Below, piece after piece: positions 39,421 to 55,559 of a stretch of 64,000 nt of DNA (within the stretch, counting starts at the first letter, position 1; each line of letters begins with the position of its first letter). Origin of the DNA: Latrodectus hesperus (lineage: Eukaryota; Arthropoda; Arachnida; Araneae; Theridiidae); assembly GCA_037975125.1 (NCBI GenBank), contig CM075855.1, positions 81,405,085 to 81,469,084 on the forward strand, given 5' to 3'. The notes under the pieces are model-generated. The model was not told the DNA's origin. It saw nothing but the letters and a program-made list of their open reading frames with translations, and made no database searches. Both the position numbers and the translations under genes were made by a program.

Positions 39421-39754
39421 ATTTTGTTGGTTAAAAGAAGTATTACGGTCACAATTCACCAAGGGCGAAAGAAAACAACTAAATAAATCAAAATTTAATT
39501 TTGTCTCATTGAAAAAAGATACTATTGTATTATACTTACGCAATCGATCACCATTGCGATTGCTAAACAATTTCAGCCAGAAATTAACATTGGTATTTAA
39601 GTAAGTTTTAATAATGAGTGATAATTATTTAATAAATAAAATGTAAACAAAATGTTTGTATTATTTTTTAGTAGTTTCTGAAAACGTAAGTATTTTTAAG
39701 CAATACACAAGGCAAATGAAATATTTATGACAATAATTTACGATATATTTTTTT

Positions 39755-44520
<4,766 letters not shown>

Positions 44521-44822
44521 GGGGAAGCAGTGCCATGGTTGATTAGGGTGTCGTTCTCATTATCAGAAGGTAGTGAGTTCGAATAACGGCTGAACCAAAG
44601 ATCAGTCGTGTACGCTAAAGGCTGCTGGGGCACGTTAAATATGTCGTGGTAGCAATGTCCTCCAAGTAAAATGATACCTCTGAAGGTAGCAGGCCAAGTA
44701 CTGGAGGTTGCTTGGTGCTTGTTTCAAAATCACTAAGACATCACCTTGCTGCTTCTTTCTAACTAGTAGAGCCCAACTCAAAGCTTGATTCAGAGAAGCA
44801 TGCTGTTGCAACAACAACAAAA
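44521..44822 (+). repeat. tRNA-derived SINE, family S2, copy 1 (CAA tail)
   Basis: The head has an A-box-like TGGTTGATTAGGG and a B box GAGTTCGAATAAC. The body has GATCAGTCGTGTACGC, CACGTTAAATATGTCG, CCTCCAAGTAAAATGATACC and TAGCAGGCCAAGTACTGG. It ends in a (CAA)n tail at 44809-44821. The second copy starts near 63768. The minus-strand open frame inside it is a shadow. Confidence 0.8.
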
Positions 44823-45290
44823 TTTCGTATTATATTTTTTTATTTCATTTGTCTTATATTACATTGATCATTTCATTATGAGATAAAAAGAACATAATGT
44901 CAAAACATAAAAATAGCTAAATGTTCTGATTGCTGATTTTCAATTAAAATTTTTACCTAGGATAACAAATTTCATAATCTTTTCATGGAATCTTGTAATG
45001 GAAACTATCATTAAACAATTACGAGAACTAGATACATGAAATTGATATATATATTTTTTCAAAATTTCTCTTACACTTTTGTCCTTTAAAATGAGAATAG
45101 AAGATCGTGATGATTCTAAGATCCATAATTTTGGAAACTGTGTAGTTCAAAAACCAAAACATTTATCTTTCAAAAATATTCCAGAATTTTCACATAAAAA
45201 TATTATGTACAAGCGTTTAAACATCAAATATCCATGAGGCAAATGTGCATTGGAGTATGTCCTCATAATACATCATAAATGATATATATA

Positions 45291-45976
45291 CGAGGTTTGT
45301 CCGGAAAATACGTATAAAAGTTGAATAATAACTTTATTTTACAATTATTCAGGTATTACAATATGGTCTCCTTCAAAGTACTGAACCCGAGACGAGATAC
45401 ACTTCTGCCAACGCCGTTTCCACTGTTGATAACATTGCTGAAAGTCTTCAGTTGTGACGCTGTTCAGTTGCCGTGTCGTTTCTGCTTTGATGCCTTCCAC
45501 ATCTCCCAAGTGCCGCTCCCGAAGCACCATTTTGCATTTAGGGAACAAGAAGAAGTCACAAGGGGCTAAATCGGGTGAATAAGACGGGTGGTCTGTAACG
45601 GTGATTGAGCTTCGGGCCAAAAAGTCACGCACAACGAGCGACGTGTGAGCGTGCACATTGTCGTTATGAGGCATCCACCTGCCCCTTTTTGCCAAATCCG
45701 GTTGAACTTGGGCCACAAGAGCTCTGAGACGTGTCAAAACTTCAACGTAAAAATTAACGTTCACTCTCTGGCTCTGTTCCTCAATCAGAGAGAGCTCCAT
45801 GTGAAAAAGAGTAACTTTAACAAGCAGCCGCATACTCCTACCTACACGCAGAGCGGTCTGACTCGAACTGAGCGTTGATGGGATTGGTTACAGCAGTAGT
45901 GCCACCTGGCGGTGACTGCAAACAGTAAAATAAAGTTATTATTCAACTTTTATACGTATTTTCCGGACAAACCTCG
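45291..45976 (-). mobile_element. DD34D mariner deletion derivative with perfect 52-bp TIRs
   Basis: The TIR CGAGGTTTGTCCGGAAAATA... is identical over 52 bp between 45291-45342 and 45925-45976. TA flanks both ends (45289-45290, 45977-45978). At 686 bp it is about half the length of a full mariner. The 5' half of the transposase, including the first catalytic Asp, is missing. Confidence 0.92.
45345..45833 (-). pseudogene. Mariner (DD34D) transposase C-terminal half
   Basis: A 162-codon open frame. Recognisable parts are VNFYVEVLTRLRALV, the second catalytic block MPHNDNVHAHTSLVVRDFLA, and DHPSYSPDLAPCDFFLFPKC with the third Asp. The spacing between the two is 34 residues, giving DD34D, the diagnostic of true mariners. 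It ends YFEGDHIVIPE. The first 5-10 residues are probably from the wrong side of the deletion. With no DNA-binding domain and no first Asp it cannot be active. Confidence 0.88.
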
Positions 45977-45978
45977 TA

Positions 45979-46981
45979 TATATATTTATATATATATATT
46001 GACTGCACAGTTATATATTTGGAGTTTTCTTTACTAGCCTAATAAATTTGTTTTTTATTTGCACTTTTCTAAAGACGCAATTTTCTATCAAAAAAGCATA
46101 TTAATTGGATTTTTTTCTTTAGAATTAGATTATTAGAAGATATAAAAAAAGGATTATATATTAAAATAATAATTAAATAAAGAAAATGGATACAATGTAA
46201 ATTAAAAATCGAATAATCTTATCTCCTCTTCGGAAAAGTAGCAACATGTTCGAATTTCTCTCAACAATAGAACAAGGAGATTACAGTTACAGTGCACAAA
46301 ATTATTAGTTTCAAATAACGAATTTTTATTTTAAAATGTTGAATATTTGCTGACGAATCCAACATCAGCAATTTATTTAGTTCAGAAACATTTAGTTATT
46401 TTTCAAATATGCGAGAAAATTATTAAAACTTAAAACTATCGGGTTTAATTATATTATATATTATTATACATGCCATAATTTATTAATTTAATCTTAATGC
46501 ACGCATTACTATAATTTAACATGTAATATAGATAGAAAAAAATATATATTGTGTAAAAACCTATCATTTCATATAAGTATTTAGAAATATAATAAAAATT
46601 ATGATCAACACAATAAATAAAAAATAAACAAATCAAAGAAAATAACAAAAATAAAATTATTTATAATCTTTTCAAATATAATTATTGATTAAGAAGAGTT
46701 GAAATAATACAATACATAAAATTTTAACTTTCAGTCCGAGGTAAGTCAAAATAAGAATTCTCAACGAAATATCTAATATTCCATTAAATTTAACAGATAG
46801 AATTAATGGGAAAGAATGCATAAATATCAGGAGAAAAAATCGAAATAAAAAATAAAATTCTGAATTTTCTCCTTTGCGAGTATTAAAAGAATTTATAAAA
46901 CTGTACATTAAAATAATTAATTACCAAGAAATGTTTCATTTAAAGCACTTATAAAGGAAATCCAAAATAATAATAATAATA

Positions 46982-46982
<1 letters not shown>
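45979..46982. other. Very AT-rich non-coding region
   Basis: Starts in a (TA)n tract that received the mariner insertion. Nothing else supported. Confidence 0.5.
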
Positions 46983-47052
<70 letters not shown>

Positions 47053-47074
47053 TATGTATGTATATATATATATA
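46983..47074. repeat. (AT)n microsatellite
   Basis: TA units with a few G interruptions (TATGTATG). Confidence 0.95.
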
Positions 47075-47239
47075 ATAAAAATACCAAAAATATACCTTAT
47101 TAAATACTAAAATTCCCTTTATTTGTTTTATCGGAGAAAATTGTACTCTTCTCAAAGTATTTAACCTTTCATGTTAATTTTGTGTTGAAAAGTAAAATGT
47201 AAGAAGTTAATAATAAAAAAGAATAATAATTTAATAGAT

Positions 47240-47275
47240 TATATATATATACATATATATATATATTATATATTA

Positions 47276-47365
<90 letters not shown>
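47240..47365. repeat. (AT)n microsatellite
   Basis: About 126 bp of TA units, with imperfect units at the left. Confidence 0.95.
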
Positions 47366-47367
<2 letters not shown>

Positions 47368-48029
47368 AAAAAATATAAAATTTTAATTTTACATTTATTG
47401 CATTATATTCTATAATTATTTAAAATTTCGATTTAATTTAGAATTTTTATTTTAATATATTTATATAAGATACTTTTTTATATTTATAAGATCTCATCTC
47501 AATGGAGCAAATGTTAAACTGTAGAAAAAATTCGATCACCTCTTCAAATATTTTCATACTTTTTAAAATCATGATCACGTGAAAAAGACAAGTGTCTCCT
47601 TTCAGGTATTGTTTGAAACCAGTATTGGTTACATCATTTATTGTTTTACCTATTTTGAGAATGTTGACTCAAAATATTTCTCAAAAATTTATGTTAATAA
47701 TAGAGCTTTTTATTTATGTCTGTAATGCAACACACATAGATTGTTTAATAATATTTTTGCATTGTAATATGCATGTTATTTTTTCCATAGTATAAAGATT
47801 TCAAGGAAAGGATAAAGTATGAAGGAAAATTAACAAAATTGGTTGATATCTTGCAAATGTAAAAAAATTATTATATTCGTCAAAGTGTAAAGCATATTGT
47901 CTATACATTTTTAACATTTAAGCAAGAGATTCTTCAGGCCGATGGAGTTAAAGAATTTTTAGAATGACAATTTACAGCATTAACGGAATTAAATTGTTTT
48001 GCGGTTGAAAAGTGGCCAAATTGCAAAAC

Positions 48030-48640
48030 AAGTGTTAGTCAGTAACAGGGGAACGAATAATGATGATAGGATTCGGATTGAACGAATAATGATGATGTTC
48101 TAATTACGAGTGCATTTTGGTTTCTACCTAACTTTAGAAAATAGCTAGCTCGGCGTAGCAGTCAGTAATAGCTATCTCGGAGGGAAAAATTAATAACGAT
48201 GTTCTAACGATAGTTGTATTTTTGTTTCTATTTAACTTAACAGCCAGTAACAGCTAGCTCGGAGCAAACGAATACGGATGATGTTCTAATTATGAGTAAG
48301 TATATTTTTGTTTCTACTTAACTTAAGAAAATAGCTAGCTCGGAGTAGCAGTCAGTAATAGCTATCTCGGAGGAAACGGATAAAGATGTTCTAACTATGA
48401 TTGTATTTTTGATTCAATTGTAGGAAATAGCTCGCTCGGAGTACCAGTCAGTAATAGCTAGTTCGAAAGGAACGGATAATAACGATGTTCTGACTATGAT
48501 TGTAGTTTTGATTCTATTTAACTATAGGAAATAGCTATCTTGGAATAGTAGTCACTAATAGCTAGTTCGGAAGGAACGAATAATAACGATGTTCTAACGA
48601 TAATTGTAGTTTTGTTTCTATTTAACTTCATACAATGATG
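48030..48640. repeat. Minisatellite of about 100-105-bp units, 6 copies
   Basis: GATGTTCTA/GATGTTCTG recurs at about 48094, 48198, 48280, 48385, 48484 and 48588 (spacings 104, 82, 105, 99, 104). Each unit also has AATAGCTAGCTCGGAG, GTAGCAGTCAGTAATAGCTA, GGAACGAATAAT and TGTATTTTTGTTTCTATTTA. The third unit lacks about 20 bp. Units are moderately diverged, so the array is not very young. Confidence 0.92.
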
Positions 48641-50425
48641 CATATTTGTGCAGAATGCGATCTAGAATTATCTGGCAATAAGTGAAGACGATTTGTTGAT
48701 CAAGTTTGGCTATGTTTTTCTTTTTGCATTATTTAACCTAGATGATTGAAATGTATTTTTGTCGTATCGATGAGCCAGGTTTCGTGAAATCATAGCGGAT
48801 CACGTCTGAGGTCCAATATGATCTACTAGCCACATTCGTGAGGTCATTGGCGATCATTTTGATACTTCTGTTGCGTGAGTAACATTTGTAGACTATTAAA
48901 ATTTTGCGTGGTTTTAGCGATGTAGTATAGTTTCATGTAAGAATTATTTATATAATAATATAAATTCCCCTTAGTTGCATTTTACACAACTAATTTTTTT
49001 TAAATATTCTAATGATTAATGATTTACATCGATTTATCATCATTTTGAAAAACATGTAATTTTCAAATAAAGGTAAGTCATTATTAAACAGAAAAAACTG
49101 TGGAGCAATATTAATAAATATAAATTTAATCCTTGGCATCAAAGCTTGTTGAAAGATACTAACTTGTTTTCATTTTTATAGGAATGCACAGTAACTTTAA
49201 GTAAAGTTTGCAGTTTCATCATTTTTTATAAATTTGAAAGAAAATTTTTAACATGTTAAAAATTTAACTGTTTGGTTAAAACAATAATTTGTGATACATT
49301 TTTCCAGATATGTAAATTTTTATACTTAATACTTAAAAATTATCTTAAAATGCTTTAATTAATACGTAAAAATGCTTGTTTCAAGTGAAATGCTTCCCGC
49401 GTTCTTAAGATACTTTGGTATGTCATCATTTCTTATCACAACCTTGAGCTACAACTTCTTATTATTATAACATTTTAGAGTTAGAAGGCTCGGAAATATA
49501 ATTTATATCTCCTACTACACTTTTAATAGAAAATTCATACCCTTATCTGAGACATCAATAGAAAACTGATAAATTATGATTGTTTAAAGTGCTTAGTACT
49601 AATTAATTTCCTTTATCCTGTTCAAGAAGATTTATATAGATTCTAAACATAATGCTAGTAAATTTTGATCATATCTTTTTTACTCCATTTACATATTATT
49701 GACCTTTTTTATTGTATTTTTCCTCAGAAAAATGTATTTATTTGACTCTGCTTGAGTGACGATTATATAAATATATCTAAGATTATATAAACAACTAAAC
49801 TTCTCTCTCTCTCTCTTCAAACAAGAAATTTATTAGAAGTTTAAAACGAAATTCGAAATAAGAATAAAATAAACTACAGGAAAAGGAAGCTAAAACTGCG
49901 CTCGTAAGTAAAAGCTGATTGGTTATATTTGTTTTATTTACTTTTTTATTTTTACAGTTTAATTTATTGACGAAGTCATGCAACGTTTGGGAATTGAGGA
50001 AAGTTTGAAAGTGAAAGTAGAAGTACATGTGGTTTCCATAATCCATAGTTGCTTTCTCTCTAGTAGTGTTACAAAGAAATCTTTTTTTAACTAGAAAATT
50101 GCGTTTTGAAGCTAAATTTGACGAAAATCTAAATTTCTTGAATCGAATATTAAAATGTCCTCGATTTTCTGAGATTAACTTAAACGACAAAAATCTCTTA
50201 AATATTAAGAATTAATAAAAAATCAGATTTAAGTTTAAATAAAAAAGACACACATGGTGCTAATTATGTTACTAAAACAAGTACTATTTTCCTGTTTGAA
50301 AATCTAAATGAATTAACATAAAAGAATATTAATTGAGTTTACACGTAAACCAAATACCAATTTTCAATTTTAAGGTTTTGTTTGTTTTGGAATACTCTTT
50401 GCTACTTTGATAACTTGATATTGTA
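48641..50425. other. AT-rich non-coding region
   Basis: No gene supported. A (TC)n run of about 9 units lies at 49801-49818. Confidence 0.5.
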
Positions 50426-50620
50426 ATGATGTATATCATCTATTATAATTTGCGCTCATAATATTGTTTATTAATTTTTAAGAACGCACAATTAAAATTT
50501 CCAGTTACTTTTATCAGCTTTACAGTGTAATGATGCATAGCATCTATTATAGTTTGCGGGCATAACATCGTTCATTAATTATAAAAACATATAGTTAAAA
50601 TTTCCAATTCAATTAAAAAC
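50426..50620. repeat. Diverged tandem duplication, about 102 bp x 2
   Basis: TAATGATGTATATCATCTAT at about 50426 and TAATGATGCATAGCATCTAT at about 50528 start two copies that continue through ATTTGCGCTCATAATAT / GTTTGCGGGCATAACAT and AGTTAAAATTTCCA. Confidence 0.8.
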
Positions 50621-51284
50621 AATAAAGAAATTATTAACGGAAAAGAAAGCGTATCAGTTTGATGTTTCTTTTTTTAATCAAATTGCGTCACATTATTCGC
50701 CAATTATCACCTTGCACTATTTTTTTTATCGTTATCAGTTCTCTTGGTAATTGAAAAAAAGGGACGTTTCTAGTGTTTATCACAAGAAAATTTAAAAGAG
50801 TTTAAAACTAATTTTATCAGATTCATAAGCAAACAGGATGTCACGCAGCTCTTCCATTATGAAATTGATTAGATTCCTTTTCAATAGTTACTTAATTACG
50901 ATAATTTAAATGTAAAGTTGAATTCATGTTGTGTTTCACTAACTTAATGTAAAAATATAAAGATTCACTTCTCAAAGCAACTTAGTTGATTAATAATTCC
51001 TATCAAGAGCAGAAACTACGTCCGTTTTGTATCTGCCGAAGCCCAAGCAAAAACAAAAGAATGAAATTTGACAAATAAAAATATTCAATTATTTGAAATT
51101 TTCTCTCGACTGAATTAAAAAAACAAATGTTTGAAAATATATCTTATTTATAAAACATAAATCTTGTATAATTATGTTTAATAAAAGTAATTATATTAAA
51201 TAACTCTTTTTATCCTTACTTAAAATAATATACGATTTACTAATGATAAATTATTACAAACTATAATACATTATTAAATTAAAC

Positions 51285-51555
51285 TCTGTGGCAAGACAGG
51301 CAATAAGGAAGCTAAGGCCTACAGTGCCCATATCTGTTTTCAATGTCCATAGGGTTCTAGAGGGGCGAAGTATATGTCCCGATTAGGAGGTCAATTTAAT
51401 GCGAATCCACTAGTATTTAGTTCCCAAACATGTTTGATATTAAATTTTATGAATTCAATGAATTGATGAAAGGCTGAGTTGACTTTGCCCTAACCAAGGA
51501 TGAAACTTCGTACCTATTCAGTGGGAGTGTCAAGCGCTATCACTAAATAACCAGG
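51285..51555 (-). repeat. tRNA-derived SINE, family S5, copy 2
   Basis: Aligned with the copy at 37530-37790. Plus-strand landmarks are AAGGCCTACAGTGCCCATAT, ATGTCCCGATTAGGAGGTCA, TTAGTTCCCAAACATGTTTG and GAAAGGCTGAGTTGACTTTG. On the minus strand the head AGTGATAGCGCTTGACACTC keeps the tRNA-like order. More diverged in the B box than copy 1. Confidence 0.75.
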
Positions 51556-54500
51556 CTTCAAAATACATTATCATTTAATAATAAATAATAATGTGTTTAT
51601 ATATATATGTATGTATTCTATAACACATATAATTATTTATTATTTGAATATTTTAAACGTGATCATTTAAAAATATAAATATTGGTGGTTGATTCTTATA
51701 TTCTTATATATGAATTGATTTTTTATAATTCACTTTATTTCGAATATTATCCCGGCATTATAACCTAGCCAAAAATTTCAACATCAATAAATTGATATTG
51801 TATTACGTAAACGAGGCTTTATGTGATATATTTACTGAAACTGTGCATTATTAATAACTTTTCATTTATTTATAACATTAACACAAGGGATTTTCTTCTG
51901 AAAACTATTGGCTTATTTATGACAAAGTGTGAACGTAACGATATTTACTTTAAAATTTAATTTATCTAAATGTGTATCGATCCCTTGAGTGATAATGCTG
52001 AAAGTCATGAAATTATCCTGCGTGCCGATCTGATAATTTCGACCTACTCGTCAAGTGGAATTTAAAATTTTAAAAAGAAATTCAGGTGAAGGATTTGAGA
52101 TTTTGAACATCTCCAATGCATTCATTCAAAAAGACCAGTTTTCTCAAAAAATTTAAATTAATAATAACTTACAGTTAAATTAGCAAAGAACAGTATTTTA
52201 AACAATAAAATAAGATATTAATTAATATTTACATTCTGTAAATGATTCTGTTTGGATGCAGTTCAAGTGACTAAAATTTTAAGAAAATACAATAAATAAA
52301 AATGACAGTACTAATTCTAAAAAAAAAAAAAATAAATAAATAAAAAAGATTCTTGTTAATATAGAAATGGTTTTCTATAATAATAAGAATCTCCTTAATC
52401 AAAATCAGTTTCTTTTAAACCTTAGCCTCAAAATTTAAAATTCTAGCATTTGTAATCTTTAAAACCATATTCTGTTAACAATTTAAGGGCTAAATGTGTT
52501 GTAACGCCTTCAATAGACAGAACATTAATTCTGCAAAACATAACTATGGTATTAACTGTACTTATTGTTTCGGTAAAAAAAAATATAGATATATATAAAA
52601 AAAACATATGTTCGTTTTAATGGATTTATTGATAGACAAATATGGAAAACTAACGTTGCATTCGTAAATTAACATAGTTGTTTGGTTAAGTAAGTAAAAA
52701 TAATGTTCAAAAAGGTAAATAACGAAGCAATTTATTAATTTTTTTAAAACAAAATATTAATTATGGTAAGTCCATAAATAGAAAATGGATTAAAAACAGT
52801 AACTGTACAAAATTTAATCACGGTAGGACAATCAAACGTTAAAAATATTTTCAGTTTGCTGATTGGAGTCAATTTAGAAGTAAGAATTGGTAGCACACGC
52901 AAAAAAAAGATGCTGTATGCGTAGAAAGTAACATTCTCTTTAAATTCCATTAAAATATGTAGTTAAATATGAGTTAAGTTGCTTGACCTTGAAATAATAG
53001 AGTCAATTTTCATTAATGCGAAATGTAACCTAGAATTCCTCTTTAAAATAATCAGTCATCTGGTTTGTCATCTTGCCTTGGATGTGTTAGTGTGACCCAG
53101 TTTTCTCTTGATTGCGAAATACTTGTATTTTTTTAAACAATTTTGGCGACATTTACAGTGAATACGAAATATTTAGAAAAGGTGACATTATGAACATTTA
53201 TTGTAATTACTTAAATAAGTAAAAAAAAGTGGAGGAGAAAGCGACTTACTTGACTTAATTAATAGTAATGAATCTCGATTTTTGTCAACATGTTGTTCAT
53301 GTTATTAAAGACAAAGAGAAGTATGTAAAATCTAAATTAGTTGTAATAAAACAAGGTATAGATAAATATTTAAAAGAGTAAGATATTTCTTATGTACAAA
53401 TTACCAAGTTCAGATCCTTCAAAGCTATAAGCACTTTGATTATACAAATTTTGTTTCTGTATTTTCATTATCCTCGAAAGAGTGCTAATGCTTTCCTAAT
53501 TGATGGCTTTTGCCTTATAAAATAGCTTGACAATTTTTGAAAGCAATTTAAATAGAAGAATTCATTTTAACAGAAGATATATCAATTAGTTTTTCATATG
53601 GCCCTTAGTTTTTCTTTTGAAGAAAAAAAACTTTTCACAAATAAATATGTGATATTAGATAAAAAAATTTTGTATTTGCAAATTGAACAAAAGTACCTAG
53701 TAATGTTTTTGGTGATTTAAATCAGGTTTATATATTTTTTAATTACCATTTTTCTCTTAAACGTTTCAAAAATTATAATTAAAATTGGATAAACATTTGC
53801 TTACATTTCGCGTTAATTGATATTTTTCGAAGATTTGTTAAAACTCCTCATTATTGGAAGCAAATTGATTGATGATTGATTTAAATTATTATTTAATGAT
53901 AATGGGAAGTAAGCTACGAATAATCATTAATAAATATTATACTATAAGCTAATTACGAAATTATCAACATCATAGCAATTACTCAATATTTTAAAATACA
54001 TAATCCGTATTATATAAGATGTACAATTTAAAAAAATTATTACATAAAATACTACCTGTTATGTATAAATGAAATATTTTGTCAACAATATTAAGACTTT
54101 TATTTAATGAAATGTTGTATAACGTTTTTTTTTATATGAAATTCACCACATTTTTTACAATATTGCAAATTGTTTCTATTTGATGAATAGGGCATTTTGG
54201 AGGCTACAAGTGAATGCTTATAAAAAACTTTTTAAGGACTTTTTTTTATACATTATCAAAATAAACCTAGCTACATTTACTTAGTTCATATTAATGATAT
54301 TCATCCGTATTTGCATATTTACGTAAAAAAAAAAAAAAAAAAAACCCTATACAAACTACAATTCCTGTCAATTCAGAATGCATTTTGAAAAATATTCGGA
54401 ATAATTTTATGGTTTTCTCTTGATTCCGAAATAAATCTTGAATAAAAGTCAAGTGATGAGATAAGCATGCTCGATACAAAACCAAAATCGACTTTATTCT

Positions 54501-54570
54501 AAAAAAATAGTGGATCTAATCTCAAATACATCTTTATATTTAGCTTGTTTTATCACTGCCAGTTGCGTCT
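51556..54570. other. AT-rich non-coding region
   Basis: No supported gene or element. Poly(A) and AAAT runs lie at 52320-52346 and 54327-54344. Confidence 0.5.
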
Positions 54571-54574
54571 CTGA

Positions 54575-55185
54575 TTTTTCTTTAACTGCTTGGGAATTAG
54601 TGTACTCCTAAAGGTTTTATTTAATTACTTTGAAATCAATCTATTCTTTAGTTTTCTTTAATTTCTTTGGCATATCAATCAATTCTTAAAGATTTTGTTC
54701 AATTGCTTTGAAAACAGTCTACTCTTAAGAGTTTTCTTTAATTTCTTTGGAATATCAATCAATTCTTAAGCGTTTTGTTCAATTGCGCGTTGCGGTATCA
54801 ATCTCCTCTTAAAGGTTTTGTTCAATTGTTTTGGAATCAGTAAATTCTTAAGAGTTTTCTTCATTTCCTTTGGGATATCTATCAATTCTAAGGGATTTGT
54901 TCAACTGCTTGGTATCAATCTTTTCTTAATAGTTTTGTTCCTTTGTTTTGGAATCGGTCTACTCTGAAGAGTTTTCTTCAATTCCTTTGATATCAATTTC
55001 TTATTTTTAAAGTTTGTTCAATTATTTTGGAATCGGTCTACTCTTAAGAGTGCTCTTCAATTTCTTTGAAATAGCAATCAATTCTTAAGGATTTTGTTCA
55101 ATTCCTATGATATCAATTTATTATTTAAGGTTTGTTCAATTATTTTGGAATCAATCTACTCTTAAGTGTTTTGTTCAATTTAGAA
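54575..55185. repeat. Minisatellite of about 39-bp units with a two-unit higher order
   Basis: Alternating units read like CAATCAATTCTTAAGGATTT plus TGTTCAATTGCTTTGGAA, and GTCTACTCTTAAGAGTTTTC plus TTCAATTTCTTTGGAATA. The landmark CTCTTAAGAG (or a near variant) starts at 54722, 54845, 54962, 55041 and 55159, spacings close to 3, 3, 2 and 3 units of 39-41 bp. About sixteen units in total, diverged. Confidence 0.88.
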
Positions 55186-55506
55186 TTATTCTCCAACGCT
55201 TACTATTAAGTATGATAGCTGGGGAATATATTCAAATATTAAAATGTTGATGATGTAACAATTTATAGATTTTAGATATTTTTTCATGTTTGATGGGTTT
55301 GGATATGAATTCATTGACCGAAATGGTGACTAGTGTTGAACTTTTAAGGTTAATGTCTGAAAAAAACTCATTTGTAGATTCTTAAGATATGCAAAACGTT
55401 ATTAAGTTCAGGGAATGGCTAACTCGAACTAGAAAACGACTATTTAGGAAAGAGAAGTCATAAATTGGTTACATTAACTGAAACTGGGTGGTTACACTAA
55501 CTGAAG

Positions 55507-55546
55507 TTGATTTTTATTTCAGTGCAAAAACTGAAATAAAAATCAA
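55507..55546. repeat. Perfect 17-bp hairpin
   Basis: TTGATTTTTATTTCAGT (55507-55523) is exactly reverse complementary to 55530-55546, with a 6-nt loop GCAAAA. No transposon ends or terminator context were recognised. Confidence 0.9.
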
Positions 55547-55559
55547 TTTACAAACATGG

